Shown: positions 16,848-25,029, numbered from the stretch's first letter. The stretch is 64,000 bases of DNA from Saccharothrix sp. ALI-22-I (GCF_001984175.1 NZ_MTQP01000067.1:248001-312000), one strand, 5' to 3'. Notes: a model not told the origin generated them from the sequence alone. Made by a program: numbers and translations.

Positions 16848-17384
16848 ATGACCGACAAGGCCAACACCGTCCTGATCCTGATCGACGTGCAGCGCGGCTT
16901 CGACGACCCGTTCTGGGGCAAGCGCAACAACCCCGACGCGGAGGCGAACATCGCTCGCCTCCTCGATTCCTGGACCGGTCCGCTGGTGCTGGTCCGGCAC
17001 GATTCGACCAAGCCCGGCTCACCGCTGCGCCCCGGCCAGGACGGCAACCGGTTCAAGCCGGAACTCGACCGGGCCAACCCCGACCTCGTGTTCGCCAAGA
17101 ACGTCAACTCCGCGTTCCACGGCGAAGTCGACCTGGACGGGTGGCTGAAAGCACGCCGGATCACCGACATCGTGCTCGCCGGCATCCAGACCAACATGTG
17201 CGTGGAGACGACGGCCCGGGTCGGCGGCAACCTCGGCTACCGCGTCCGCGTAGTCCTCGACGCCACGTTCACGTTCGGCCTGGAGGACCTGACCGCCGAC
17301 CAGCTCGCCCAGGCCACCGCCACCAACCTGCGTGGTGGCGGGTTCGCCGAGATCGTGACCACCCCGGAAGTGATCCAGCTGTGA
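16848..17384 (+). CDS. Isochorismatase-family cysteine hydrolase
   Basis: 178 residues from ATG 16848. The catalytic triad is visible: Asp13 (LILIDVQRGF), Lys84 (VFAKNVNSAF) and Cys118 (IQTNMCVETTAR). Members hydrolyse small amides or enol ethers (nicotinamide, carbamoylsarcosine, isochorismate); the substrate here cannot be told. Short linkers indicate a single-domain cytosolic enzyme. Its start abuts the broken AraC remnant, so the gene probably lost its regulator and part of its original upstream region. It converges with meaA, ending 7 nt from it. Confidence 0.85.
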   Translation: MTDKANTVLILIDVQRGFDDPFWGKRNNPDAEANIARLLDSWTGPLVLVRHDSTKPGSPLRPGQDGNRFKPELDRANPDLVFAKNVNSAFHGEVDLDGWLKARRITDIVLAGIQTNMCVETTARVGGNLGYRVRVVLDATFTFGLEDLTADQLAQATATNLRGGGFAEIVTTPEVIQL

Positions 17385-17390
17385 CGTGGT

Positions 17391-19382
17391 CTAGAGCCCG
17401 TTCGCGGTGCGCACGACGGTCACGATCTCGTCCATGATCTGGGTGAGCTCGTAGTCCTTGGGCGTGAACACCCGCGCCACACCGCGGTCCCGCAGCTTGT
17501 CGGCGTCGTCGGGCGGGACGATCCCCCCGACGATGACCGGCACGTCACCGGCCCCGGCCGCACGCAGGCCGTCGACCACGGCGGGCACGACCTCCAGGTG
17601 CGAACCGGACAGGATCGACAGGCCCACCACGTGCACGTCCTCCTGCACGGCGGCGGCGACGATCTGTGCGGGCGTGAGCCGAATCCCCTGGTACACGACC
17701 TCGAAGCCGACATCGCGGGCCCGCACGGCGACCTGCTCGGCGCCGTTGGAGTGCCCGTCCAGACCGGGCTTGCCGACCAGAATCCGCAGCCGCTCGCCCA
17801 GTTCTTCACCCGTGGCCCGCACGCGCTCGCGCACGCGACCGATCTCGACACCCGCGTCACCGGACGCCGACGCGGCGGAAACACCCGTAGGAGCACGGTA
17901 TTCGCCGAACGTCTCACGCAACGCGGACGCCCACTCACCGGTCGTCACCCCGGCGTGCGCGCACGCGATGGTGGCCTCGACCAGGTTCCGGTCCGTCTTC
18001 GCCGCCGCCCGCAGGTCGTCCAAAGTGGACTGCACCAGCACGTCGTCGCGCGAGGACTTCCACGCCCGGATCGCCTCGACCGCGTGCTGTTCCACGACCG
18101 GGTCGATCTGCAGGATCGCGTTCGCGCCCTCGGCCTGCAACGGCGACGGCTCGGTGGTGGCGAACTTGTTCACGCCCACCACGACGTCCTCACCGGACTC
18201 CACCCGTCGACGCCGCTCCGCCAGCGACGACACCAGCGCCGACTTCATGTACCCGGACTCGACGGCCGCCACCGCGCCACCCATCGCCTGCACGCGGTCG
18301 ATCTCGGCCCGCGCGCCCTCGACGATCTCGTCCACCTTGGCCTCGACGACGTGCGAGCCGTCGAAGATGTCCTGGTACTCCAACAGGTCCGTCTCGTAGG
18401 CCAGCACCTGCTGCATGCGCAGCGCCCACTGCTGGTCCCACGGCCGGGGCAGTCCCAGCGCCTCGTTCCACGCGGGCAGCTGGATCGCGCGGGCCCGTGC
18501 GTCGCGGGACAGCGTCACCGCCAGCATCTCCAGCACGATCCGCTGCACGTTGTTCTCCGGCTGCGCCTCGGTCAGCCCGAGCGAGTTCACCTGCACGCCG
18601 TAGCGGAACCGGCGGTGCTTGGCGTCGGCGATGCCGTACCGGTCACGGGTGATCTCGTCCCACAACCGGACGAACGCCCGCATCTTGCACATCTCCTCGA
18701 CGAACCGCACCCCGGCGTTGACGAAGAAGGACATGCGGGCGACGACCTCACCACGCCGCTCCTCGGGCACCTGGCCGGAGTCGAACACCGAGTCCAGCAC
18801 CGCGATCGCGGTGGACATCGAGTACGCGATCTCCTGCACGGGCGTCGCGCCCGCCTCCTGGAGGTGGTACGAGCAGATGTTGATCGGGTTCCACTTCGGC
18901 ACGTTCGACACGGTCCACGCGACCATGTCGGTGATCAGCCGCAGGCTGGGGCCGGGCGGGAACACGTACGTGCCGCGGGACAGGTACTCCTTGATGATGT
19001 CGTTCTGCGTCGTGCCCGAGAGGGTGGCGCGGTCCGCGCCCTGCTCCTCGGCGACGCTCACGTACAGCGCGAGCAGCCACATGGCGGTCGCGTTGATGGT
19101 CATCGACGTGTTCGCCTCACCCAGCGGGATCCGGTCGAACAGCTTGCGCATGTCGCCGATGTGGCCGATCGGCACGCCGACCTTGCCGACCTCGCCCTTG
19201 GCCAGCTCGTCGTCCGGGTCGTAACCGGTCTGCGTCGGCAGGTCGAACGCCACGGACAGACCCGTCTGCCCCTTGGCCAGGTTGCGGCGGTACAGCTCGT
19301 TGGAGGCGGTGGCGCTGGAGTGGCCCGCGTACGTCCGCATCACCCACGGGCGGTCGCGCTCTCGGTCGGCCGGGTACGGCAC
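17391..19382 (-). CDS. meaA: Ethylmalonyl-CoA mutase-type B12 enzyme (MeaA)
   Basis: 663 residues, the single-chain coenzyme B12-dependent acyl-CoA mutase. The N-terminal TIM-barrel (WVMRTYAGHSSATASNELYR, QTGLSVAFDLPTQTGYDPDD, NTSMTINATAMWLLALY) matches MeaA/ethylmalonyl-CoA mutase better than methylmalonyl-CoA mutase. The C-terminal cobalamin domain has the DxHxxG motif in KPGLDGHSNGAEQ (about 537-543). The enzyme acts in the ethylmalonyl-CoA pathway of acetyl-CoA assimilation; the usual partner ccr is not in the window. GTG start with AGGAGG about 5 nt upstream. A hairpin repeat lies in its 5' region. Confidence 0.85.
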   Translation of the reverse strand: MPYPADRERDRPWVMRTYAGHSSATASNELYRRNLAKGQTGLSVAFDLPTQTGYDPDDELAKGEVGKVGVPIGHIGDMRKLFDRIPLGEANTSMTINATAMWLLALYVSVAEEQGADRATLSGTTQNDIIKEYLSRGTYVFPPGPSLRLITDMVAWTVSNVPKWNPINICSYHLQEAGATPVQEIAYSMSTAIAVLDSVFDSGQVPEERRGEVVARMSFFVNAGVRFVEEMCKMRAFVRLWDEITRDRYGIADAKHRRFRYGVQVNSLGLTEAQPENNVQRIVLEMLAVTLSRDARARAIQLPAWNEALGLPRPWDQQWALRMQQVLAYETDLLEYQDIFDGSHVVEAKVDEIVEGARAEIDRVQAMGGAVAAVESGYMKSALVSSLAERRRRVESGEDVVVGVNKFATTEPSPLQAEGANAILQIDPVVEQHAVEAIRAWKSSRDDVLVQSTLDDLRAAAKTDRNLVEATIACAHAGVTTGEWASALRETFGEYRAPTGVSAASASGDAGVEIGRVRERVRATGEELGERLRILVGKPGLDGHSNGAEQVAVRARDVGFEVVYQGIRLTPAQIVAAAVQEDVHVVGLSILSGSHLEVVPAVVDGLRAAGAGDVPVIVGGIVPPDDADKLRDRGVARVFTPKDYELTQIMDEIVTVVRTANGL

Positions 19383-19396
19383 GGCAACCTCCTACG

Positions 19397-19439
19397 GTGT
19401 TGGATTGCCGCTGCTCCGCAGACGGCGAGCTCGGTCGCC
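19397..19439. repeat. Dispersed hairpin repeat, copy 2
   Basis: Second copy of the 43-nt element at 14763, here just upstream of meaA (would lie in its 5' untranslated region, read from the minus strand) and 7 nt from a large inverted repeat. The stem uses CTGC/GCAG where copy 1 has CTCC/GGAG. The change preserves pairing, which supports a structured element rather than chance similarity. Confidence 0.7.
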
Positions 19440-19445
19440 GGGGGA

Positions 19446-19516
19446 GTCGGTCGTTCGTGACTCGTTTCCGACCATCGAAAAGCGTGATCGCCGGAAACGA
19501 GTCACGAACGACCGAC
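19446..19516. repeat. Perfect 24-bp inverted repeat, 23-nt loop
   Basis: Left arm 19446-19469 begins GTCGGTCGTTCGTGACTC; right arm 19493-19516 is its exact reverse complement, with a 23-nt loop between. It lies in the 220-nt gap between divergent meaA and a small membrane-protein gene. Length and perfection exceed the ordinary terminators in this window; it could be a miniature mobile element, a protein-binding palindrome or a very stable RNA hairpin. Confidence 0.9.
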
Positions 19517-19602
19517 GCGACCTCGCGTTGTTCCCCCGTAGCGTACTGACGGGTAACACGGGCCGCGCGTGCCGTTGCTCACTGAATCGAGCCTGGTGGA
19601 GC

Positions 19603-19911
19603 ATGGACGGCGTGACCGTGCTCACGTCGTTCCTGCTGCTGGTGGTCGTGTTCGGAGTGCTCGGCGGGGTGCTGTTCTGGGCGTTCGGCAACGACCGGCG
19701 GGCCGTGCCCGACTACACCGGCGACGACTTCGGCCTGCTGACCGAAGTCGCCGCGGTGCCCACGGGGGCGGCGGCCGACGTGCTGGCCAAGCGTTTGCGG
19801 GCGGCCCGGATCAAGGTGACCGTGGTGCGACGCGGCGGCCTGCACCGACTCATGGTCTTCCCGGCCGACGTGCCCGACGCCAAACTGCTGCTGCGAGGGG
19901 AGCCTTCCTGA
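19603..19911 (+). CDS. Small membrane-anchored hypothetical protein
   Basis: 102 residues from ATG 19603 (GGTGGAG upstream). Residues about 5-27 form one transmembrane helix (LTSFLLLVVVFGVLGGVLFW). The cytosolic remainder has a short alpha/beta domain with LAKRLRAARIKVTVVRRGGL, a layout reminiscent of DUF2007-like putative signal-transducing domains. It converges with murA and shares a bidirectional terminator with it. No function can be given. Confidence 0.65.
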   Translation: MDGVTVLTSFLLLVVVFGVLGGVLFWAFGNDRRAVPDYTGDDFGLLTEVAAVPTGAAADVLAKRLRAARIKVTVVRRGGLHRLMVFPADVPDAKLLLRGEPS

Positions 19912-19932
19912 TCGAAGACCGGGAAGGCTCCC
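19898..19932. terminator. Bidirectional terminator between membrane protein gene and murA
   Basis: Perfect 11-bp stem (GGGAGCCTTCC, 19898-19908, with GGAAGGCTCCC, 19922-19932) and a 13-nt loop. The left arm overlaps the end of the plus-strand gene; murA ends 7 nt to the right. No U-tract, as is common in actinobacteria. Confidence 0.75.
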
Positions 19933-19938
19933 ACCCGG

Positions 19939-21195
19939 TCAGGCGCTGACGCGGTCCACGGTCGCGCCGAGCTTGCGCAGGTTCTCCACGAAGCCCGGGT
20001 AGCCGCGCTCGATGTGGAAGATCTCGTACACCTCGGTCACGCCCTCCGCGCACAGCCCGGCCAGCACCAGCCCCGCGCCCGCGCGGATGTCCGACGCCCA
20101 CACCGGCGCGCTGGACAGCCGCTCCACGCCCCGCACCACCGCGTGGTGACCATCGGTGCGCGCGTCCGCACCCAGCCGCACCATCTCCTCGATGAACCGG
20201 AACCGCGCCTCGAACAGGTTCTCGGTGATCATCGACGTGCCGTCGGACACCGCCGACAGCGCGATCGCGAACGGCTGGTTGTCGGTGGCGAAACCCGGGT
20301 AGGGCAGCGTCACGAAGTCCACCGACAGCGGCCGGTCGCGCTGCACCACGCGGAAGCCGTCGTCGAACGTGGTCACCTCCGCGCCCGCCATCCGCAGCTT
20401 CTCCAGCACCAGGTCGAGGTGGTGCGGGTTCACCCCGCGCACGGTGATGTCACCGCGCGTCATCACCGCGGCGAACGCCCAGGTGGCGCCGACGATCCGG
20501 TCACCGATGACCCGGTGCTCGGTCGGCTGCAACGACTCGACGCCGTGCACGGTCAGCGTGGACGTGCCCGCGCCCTCGATCTTGGCGCCCATCTGCTGGA
20601 GCATCACGCAGATGTCCACGATCTCCGGCTCGCGGGCGGCGTTGTCGATGACCGTGGTGCCGTTGGCCAGCACCGCCGCCATCAGGATGTTCTCCGTCGC
20701 GCCCACGCTGGGGAAGTCGAGCCAGATCTGCGCGCCGTGCAGGCCCTCGGCCTCGGCGACCACGCAGCCGTGCTCGATCTCGCTGGTCGCGCCGAGCTTG
20801 CGCAGGCCGTTCTGGTGCATGTCCAGCGGCCTGCTGCCGATCGCGTCACCACCGGGGAGGGCGACCACGGCACGCCGGCACCGGCCCACCAGGGGGCCCA
20901 GGACGCAGACGGACGCGCGGAGCTTGCCCATCGCCTCGGAGTCGGCGCGGTGGTTCAGCTCCTTCGGCGTGGTGATGGTGACGACGCCGCCGTCGAGGAC
21001 GACCTCGCAGCCCAGGCTGCGCAGGACGTCCGCCATCAGCGGCACGTCCAGGATCTCCGGGCAGTTGGTGATGGTGGTGGTGCCCTCGGCCAGCAGTGCC
21101 GCCGCCATCAGCTTGAGCACGCTGTTCTTCGCGCCTACGACGTCGACCTCGCCGACGAGGCGCGCACCGCCGTGAACCCGGAAGTGCTCACTCAC
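19939..21195 (-). CDS. murA: UDP-N-acetylglucosamine 1-carboxyvinyltransferase MurA
   Basis: 418 residues; GTG 21195 with AAGGAG about 8 nt upstream fits the family N-terminus (VSEHFRVHGG, GEVDVVGAKNSVLKLM with the catalytic-lysine KN pair). It transfers enolpyruvate from PEP to UDP-GlcNAc, the first committed step of peptidoglycan synthesis. At the loop position that normally carries the catalytic Cys, this protein reads LPGGDAIGSRPLDMH, with Asp117. The same Cys-to-Asp change gives mycobacterial MurA insensitivity to fosfomycin. Neighbours match the mycobacterial order. Confidence 0.96.
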   Translation of the reverse strand: MSEHFRVHGGARLVGEVDVVGAKNSVLKLMAAALLAEGTTTITNCPEILDVPLMADVLRSLGCEVVLDGGVVTITTPKELNHRADSEAMGKLRASVCVLGPLVGRCRRAVVALPGGDAIGSRPLDMHQNGLRKLGATSEIEHGCVVAEAEGLHGAQIWLDFPSVGATENILMAAVLANGTTVIDNAAREPEIVDICVMLQQMGAKIEGAGTSTLTVHGVESLQPTEHRVIGDRIVGATWAFAAVMTRGDITVRGVNPHHLDLVLEKLRMAGAEVTTFDDGFRVVQRDRPLSVDFVTLPYPGFATDNQPFAIALSAVSDGTSMITENLFEARFRFIEEMVRLGADARTDGHHAVVRGVERLSSAPVWASDIRAGAGLVLAGLCAEGVTEVYEIFHIERGYPGFVENLRKLGATVDRVSA

Positions 21196-21290
21196 GTAAG
21201 GAACTCCTTGCTCGTTGTGGCGCAATCCTACGTACGGGATTGGATCCTGCACGTCCGCGGTGGTTCGCCCCGGTGTCTACAGTGCTGTGC

Positions 21291-21863
21291 ATGGCCGTGC
21301 ACCTGACGAAGATCTACACCCGTGTCGGCGACGACGGGACCACCGGGCTCGGCGATTTCTCCCGGGTGCCGAAGACCTCGCCCAGGATCACCGCGTACGC
21401 CGACGTGGACGAGACCAACGCCGCGCTGGGCGTGGCCCTCGCGCTCGGCGCGCTGGAGCCGGACGTCGCCGAGGTGGTGCGGCAGGTCCAGAACGACCTG
21501 TTCGACGTCGGCGCGGACCTGTGCACGCCCATCGTGCCCGACCCCAAGTACCCGCCGCTGCGGGTCACCCAGGCCTACGTGGACCGGTTGGAGTCGTGGT
21601 GCGACTCCTTCAACTCCCGACTGGGCAAGCTGGAGTCGTTCATCCTCAACGGTGGCACACCCGGCGCGGCCCTGCTGCACCAGGCCCGGACCATCGCCCG
21701 GCGGGCCGAGCGCGGCACGTGGGCGTTGATCGAGGTCGAGGCGGAGCAGACCAACGTGCTGACCGCGAAGTACCTCAACCGGCTGTCCGACCTGCTGTTC
21801 ATCCTCGCCCGGGTGGCCAACCCGGACGGTGACGTGCTCTGGCGGCCCGGCGCCAACGCCTGA
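21291..21863 (+). CDS. Cob(I)alamin adenosyltransferase, PduO type
   Basis: 190 residues from ATG 21291. PduO-type hallmarks: TRVGDDGTTGLGDFSRVPK (ATP-binding loop), YADVDETNAALGVA, FILNGGTPGAALLHQARTIA and RAERGTWALIE, then YLNRLSDLLFILAR. It transfers the adenosyl group of ATP to cob(I)alamin, making the coenzyme needed by the MeaA mutase encoded nearby. Divergent from murA (95 nt between starts), the same neighbour pair as in mycobacteria. Confidence 0.93.
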   Translation: MAVHLTKIYTRVGDDGTTGLGDFSRVPKTSPRITAYADVDETNAALGVALALGALEPDVAEVVRQVQNDLFDVGADLCTPIVPDPKYPPLRVTQAYVDRLESWCDSFNSRLGKLESFILNGGTPGAALLHQARTIARRAERGTWALIEVEAEQTNVLTAKYLNRLSDLLFILARVANPDGDVLWRPGANA

Positions 21864-21877
21864 CACCGGTCGGCGAG

Positions 21878-22240
21878 TCAGGCCACGGGGACGGCCACCT
21901 TCTCGGCGCCGATGCGCTGGATGCGTTCGGTGCCCCACGCCCCCAGCGCGGCCAGCGCGTGGTTGAGCGACACCCCGTGCCCGGTCAGCGAGTACTCCAC
22001 CCTGGGCGGCACCTCCGGGAACACCTCGCGGTGCACGAGACCGTCCTCCTCCATCTCCCGCAACTGCTGGACCAGCATCTTCTCGCTCACCCCCGGCAGG
22101 CCGCGGCGGAGCTGGGCGAACCGCCGCACCCCGTACTGGTCCAGCTCCCAGAGGATCAGCGACTTCCACTTCCCGGACACCACGTCCATCGCGGCGTCGA
22201 TACCGCAGAAGTAGGGACCACGTCGCGCCGTCGTCGCCAT
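21878..22240 (-). CDS. HxlR-family transcriptional regulator
   Basis: 120 residues with a winged-helix core (SGKWKSLILWELDQYGVRRF, FAQLRRGLPGVSEKMLVQQL, REMEEDGLVHREVF). One cysteine (PYFCGIDAAMDV, about position 12) sits where redox- or aldehyde-sensing HxlR/HypR proteins have their reactive Cys. Divergent from the imine-reductase-like gene with a 93-nt shared gap, the usual layout for an HxlR regulator and its target. Ends 15 nt from the adenosyltransferase gene. Confidence 0.88.
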   Translation of the reverse strand: MATTARRGPYFCGIDAAMDVVSGKWKSLILWELDQYGVRRFAQLRRGLPGVSEKMLVQQLREMEEDGLVHREVFPEVPPRVEYSLTGHGVSLNHALAALGAWGTERIQRIGAEKVAVPVA

Positions 22241-22333
22241 CCGCCCTCCTCAAACCCTCACTTACCAAAAGGTGTGTACTGCACAAAATAGTCCGTACTG
22301 GTTGAGACTACCGGCACCGACGACGATCAAGTC
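22241..22333. promoter_or_regulatory. Divergent control region hxlR / imine-reductase-like gene
   Basis: AT-rich 93-nt gap with three copies of a TACT-type core (CACTTACC, GTGTACTGCAC, CCGTACTGG), resembling spaced half-sites for an HxlR protein. AAAATAGT near 22286 could be part of the -10 for the plus-strand gene. No exact promoter can be fixed from sequence alone. Confidence 0.35.
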
Positions 22334-23206
22334 ATGACGAACACGAACACGAAGGTGACCGTTCTCGGGCTGGGCGAGATGGGCAGTGCCCTGGCCGCCG
22401 CCCTGGTGCACGCGGGGCACACCACCACGGTCTGGAACAGGTCGCAGGGCAAGGCCGACGCCCTCGTCGGCCTGGGCGCCACCGCCGCCCCCACGGTGCG
22501 CGACGCGGTCACGGCGGGCGACGTGGTGGTCGCGTGCCTCTACGACGCCGCCTCGGTCCACGAAGTCCTCGACCCGGTGGCCGACCTGCTCACCGGCCGG
22601 ACGCTGGTCAACGTCACCACGACCAACCCGGAACAGGCCAGGGAGATCGCCGACTGGGCGGCCGGGCACGGCGTGGTGTACCTGGACGGCGGCATCATGG
22701 CCGTGCCGCCGATGATCGGCGGGCCCGGCTCGTCGGTCCTCTACAGCGGCTCGGCCGCCGCGTTCGAGCAGTACCGGCCCCTGCTGGACCTGTGGGGCGA
22801 GAGCGCGTACTTCGGCGAGGACGCCGGCCTGGCATCGCTGTACGACATCGCCCTGCTCGCCGGCATGTACGTCATGTTCGCCGGCTTCATGCACGGCGCG
22901 GCGATGGTCGCGGGCGCGGGCGTGTCGGCGACGGAGTTCGCCGGGCGATCCGCGGCGTGGCTGTCCGCGATGACCAGCGCGTTCGCCGGGCTCGCCGCCG
23001 TGATCGACGGCGGTGACTACACCGTCGACGACCAGCAGAGCCTCGAATTCTCCGACCTCGGCAAAATGGTCGAAGCGAGCGCCGCGCAGGGCATCAGCAC
23101 AGAGGTGGTCGACATGGTGCAGAACCTGATCCGCCGCCAGATCGACGCCGGTCACGGCAAAGAGGGCTTCGCCCGGATCATCGAGAGCATCAAACAACCC
23201 GGCTGA
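22334..23206 (+). CDS. NAD(P)-dependent oxidoreductase, imine reductase-like
   Basis: 290 residues. The Rossmann fold opens with VTVLGLGEMGSALAAALVHA and GHTTTVWNRS, the NADP-type beta-hydroxyacid dehydrogenase signature. DGGIMAVPPMIGGPGSSVLY and the C-terminal helical half (YDIALLAGMYVMFAGFMHGA) fit the imine-reductase branch rather than true 3-hydroxyisobutyrate dehydrogenase, whose catalytic Lys is not evident. Probably induced through the divergent HxlR regulator. Substrate unknown; a horizontally acquired detoxification pair is plausible, since these two genes break the mycobacterial order between DUF2550 and the adenosyltransferase. Confidence 0.85.
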   Translation: MTNTNTKVTVLGLGEMGSALAAALVHAGHTTTVWNRSQGKADALVGLGATAAPTVRDAVTAGDVVVACLYDAASVHEVLDPVADLLTGRTLVNVTTTNPEQAREIADWAAGHGVVYLDGGIMAVPPMIGGPGSSVLYSGSAAAFEQYRPLLDLWGESAYFGEDAGLASLYDIALLAGMYVMFAGFMHGAAMVAGAGVSATEFAGRSAAWLSAMTSAFAGLAAVIDGGDYTVDDQQSLEFSDLGKMVEASAAQGISTEVVDMVQNLIRRQIDAGHGKEGFARIIESIKQPG

Positions 23207-23259
23207 GCCACCCCGGCTGAGCTACTGAGCCACGGCTGAGCTACGACGCCCCTGGCGTC
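23202..23259. repeat. Short imperfect tandem repeat and weak hairpin
   Basis: GGCTGAGCYAC occurs three times with a partial fourth copy between 23202 and 23242, starting over the stop of the oxidoreductase gene. It is followed by a 6-bp hairpin (GACGCC-CCT-GGCGTC, 23245-23259) at the convergent end with the DUF2550 gene. Possibly a weak terminator; the repeat itself may be slippage. Confidence 0.4.
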
Positions 23260-23689
23260 AGGAGGCCCAGGGAATGGATCGGCCCGGAGGCGCTGACTCC
23301 AACCAGGACAGGAATCCTGTCAGCGCGTCCGGGCCCATCGCGATCTCGACCTCGCCCCTGGTGCCGCGACAGCGGAGTACCACCGCGCCCGCGGGCATCG
23401 CGTACGCCTCCGGCGCGGTGGGCTCACGGCGATCGTCGATCTCGAAGCCTTCACGGGAGATGACCATGTCCGGGCCGGAGCGCAGGCTCAGCACGCGGAA
23501 CCAGGTGAACTCGTCTCCCCGGTAGTGCCCGACGCCCAGGTGCCAACCCCGACCGGAGTCGTCGAGCCTCGACCTCAGCGCGACGTGCACACCACCGGCG
23601 CGCAGCAGCCGGACGCGGCGCCACGTGACGTACGCGAGGACCACCACCGCAGCGAACAGGACCACCCCGACAAGTTCGGCGATCCCCAC
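23258..23689 (-). CDS. DUF2550 membrane protein
   Basis: 143 residues from GTG 23689. One N-terminal transmembrane helix (ELVGVVLFAAVVVLAYVTWR), then a cytosolic beta-rich domain (LGVGHYRGDEFTWFRVLSLR, GEVEIAMGPDALTGFLSWLE). This is the family encoded directly after atpC in mycobacteria and most actinomycetes, and the position here (22 nt after atpC) is the same. Its role is unknown; co-transcription with the ATP synthase epsilon gene is likely. Confidence 0.85.
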   Translation of the reverse strand: MGIAELVGVVLFAAVVVLAYVTWRRVRLLRAGGVHVALRSRLDDSGRGWHLGVGHYRGDEFTWFRVLSLRSGPDMVISREGFEIDDRREPTAPEAYAMPAGAVVLRCRGTRGEVEIAMGPDALTGFLSWLESAPPGRSIPWAS

Positions 23690-23711
23690 GGCGTTTGTCC
23701 GTTCGTCCGCG

Positions 23712-24077
23712 TCAGGCCGAATGTCCCGCGGCGCGGAGCCGCGCGATGGCCCTTGCCCGCTGGACGTCGTCCGAGTTCTGCACGTCCGCGCGGGCCTGTT
23801 CCACGTCGATCTCGTGGGAGAGTTCCGCATCCTCGGCGAGGATGCTCACGCCCTCACCGGTCACGGAGAGGAACCCGCCGTGCACGGCCGCCGTCACGAG
23901 TTCGTTGTCGGTGGTCCGGACCCGGACCACGCCGCCCTCGACCAACTGCCCGAGCACGGGCTCGTGGCCCGGCAGGATGCCGATCTCGCCCTCAAGGGTC
24001 TGTGCGACCACCGAAGTGGCCTTGCCGGACCACAGGCGGCGTTCCACGGCGACCAACTGGACAGTCATCTCGGCCAC
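23712..24077 (-). CDS. atpC: F1-ATP synthase epsilon subunit
   Basis: 121 residues; GTG 24077 is preferred over ATG 24083 because GAGGGAG then sits 6 nt upstream. The beta-sandwich (VQLVAVERRLWSGKATSVVA, EGEIGILPGHEPVLGQL) and the C-terminal helix pair are normal for the rotor subunit that couples the central stalk and inhibits ATP hydrolysis. It is unusual in being cut off from the rest of the atp operon by an opposite-strand IclR gene and a hairpin, so it needs its own promoter in 24084-24282. DUF2550 follows. Confidence 0.95.
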   Translation of the reverse strand: MAEMTVQLVAVERRLWSGKATSVVAQTLEGEIGILPGHEPVLGQLVEGGVVRVRTTDNELVTAAVHGGFLSVTGEGVSILAEDAELSHEIDVEQARADVQNSDDVQRARAIARLRAAGHSA

Positions 24078-24282
24078 GCGCATCTCCCTCGTCGACTGGA
24101 GTCAACCGCAGTCTAAACGGTCACCGGAACACCCCGCCGCACCAGCCACCCCCAGGCGCTCTTTACGTGCGGTCCGGCAGCAGTCACCGCAGGTCGTGCG
24201 GACGGGTGCACCCATGAAGCCGGTGAGACGAGTCACCACCGCATCGGCGGGCGACAATTCCGGTGAGTGGAAGACTGGACTC

Positions 24283-25029
24283 GTGTCGACACCGAAGTCG
24301 CTGCTGGAGCGCGCGTTCTCACTGCTGTCCGTGTTCACCGTGGACCGACCCGCGGTGACGCTGTCCGAGCTGAGCCGCCACTCCGGCCTGCCGCTGAGCA
24401 CCACGCACCGACTGGTGGCGTCCCTGGTGGAGCTGCGCGCCCTCGACCGGGACCCGGACGGGCGGTATTCCGTGGGCCTGAGGCTGCTGGAGCTGGGCGC
24501 GCTGTCCCGGGGCAGCCTGGACCTGCGGGACCGGGCGTTGCCGTTCCTGGAGGACCTGCACGAGGTCACGCGGCACAACGTGCAGCTGGCCGTGCGGGAC
24601 GGCACGGAGGTGGTGTACCTGGAGCGGATCTCGGCGCGTGACGCGGTGAACGTGGTGACGCGCGTCGGCAGCCGGATGCCGTTGCACTGCACGGGCGTCG
24701 GTCTGGTGCTGCTGGCCACCGCGCCGGTCGCGGTGCAGGAATCCGTGCTGGCGGCGCCGTTGAAGCGGTTCACGCCCAAGACGATCGTGTCGTCCGGTGA
24801 ACTGCGCGAAGTGCTGGCCCGCGTGCGCCGCGACGGTTACGCCATCAGCGACCGCCAGATCGAGATGATCACGTACTCGGTCGCCGCACCCGTGCGCGGC
24901 CAGGACGGTGACGTGGTGGCCTCTGTGTCGGCCGTGGTGCCCACGGGGACGCGCACGGACACCCTCGTGCCCGCCGTGCGGACGTGCGGCCTGGCGATCT
25001 CCCGTGCCCTCGGCTGGGCCTCCGGCTGA
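24283..25029 (+). CDS. IclR-family transcriptional regulator between atpD and atpC
   Basis: 248 residues from GTG 24283. The N-terminal winged HTH (LLERAFSLLSVFTVDRPAVT, TLSELSRHSGLPLSTTHRLV, ALDRDPDGRYSVGLRLLELG) is followed by the IclR effector domain (VQLAVRDGTEVVYLERISAR, RVGSRMPLHCTGVGLVLLAT, DGYAISDRQIEMITYSVAAP). It lies on the strand opposite to the flanking atp genes. IclR regulators sense small metabolites such as aromatic or short organic acids; the effector and targets are unknown. It has an independent promoter region facing atpC (206 nt gap) and shares a terminator with atpD. Confidence 0.9.
   Translation: MSTPKSLLERAFSLLSVFTVDRPAVTLSELSRHSGLPLSTTHRLVASLVELRALDRDPDGRYSVGLRLLELGALSRGSLDLRDRALPFLEDLHEVTRHNVQLAVRDGTEVVYLERISARDAVNVVTRVGSRMPLHCTGVGLVLLATAPVAVQESVLAAPLKRFTPKTIVSSGELREVLARVRRDGYAISDRQIEMITYSVAAPVRGQDGDVVASVSAVVPTGTRTDTLVPAVRTCGLAISRALGWASG

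Noticed and set aside
17598..19460. 620-codon plus-strand ORF
   Set aside because: Antisense to meaA; composition is Arg/His/Asp/Leu-rich as expected for a shadow frame in GC-rich DNA.
19383..19602. Cobalamin riboswitch upstream of the B12-dependent mutase
   Set aside because: No B12-box or conserved riboswitch core is visible; the structure there is the palindromic repeats.
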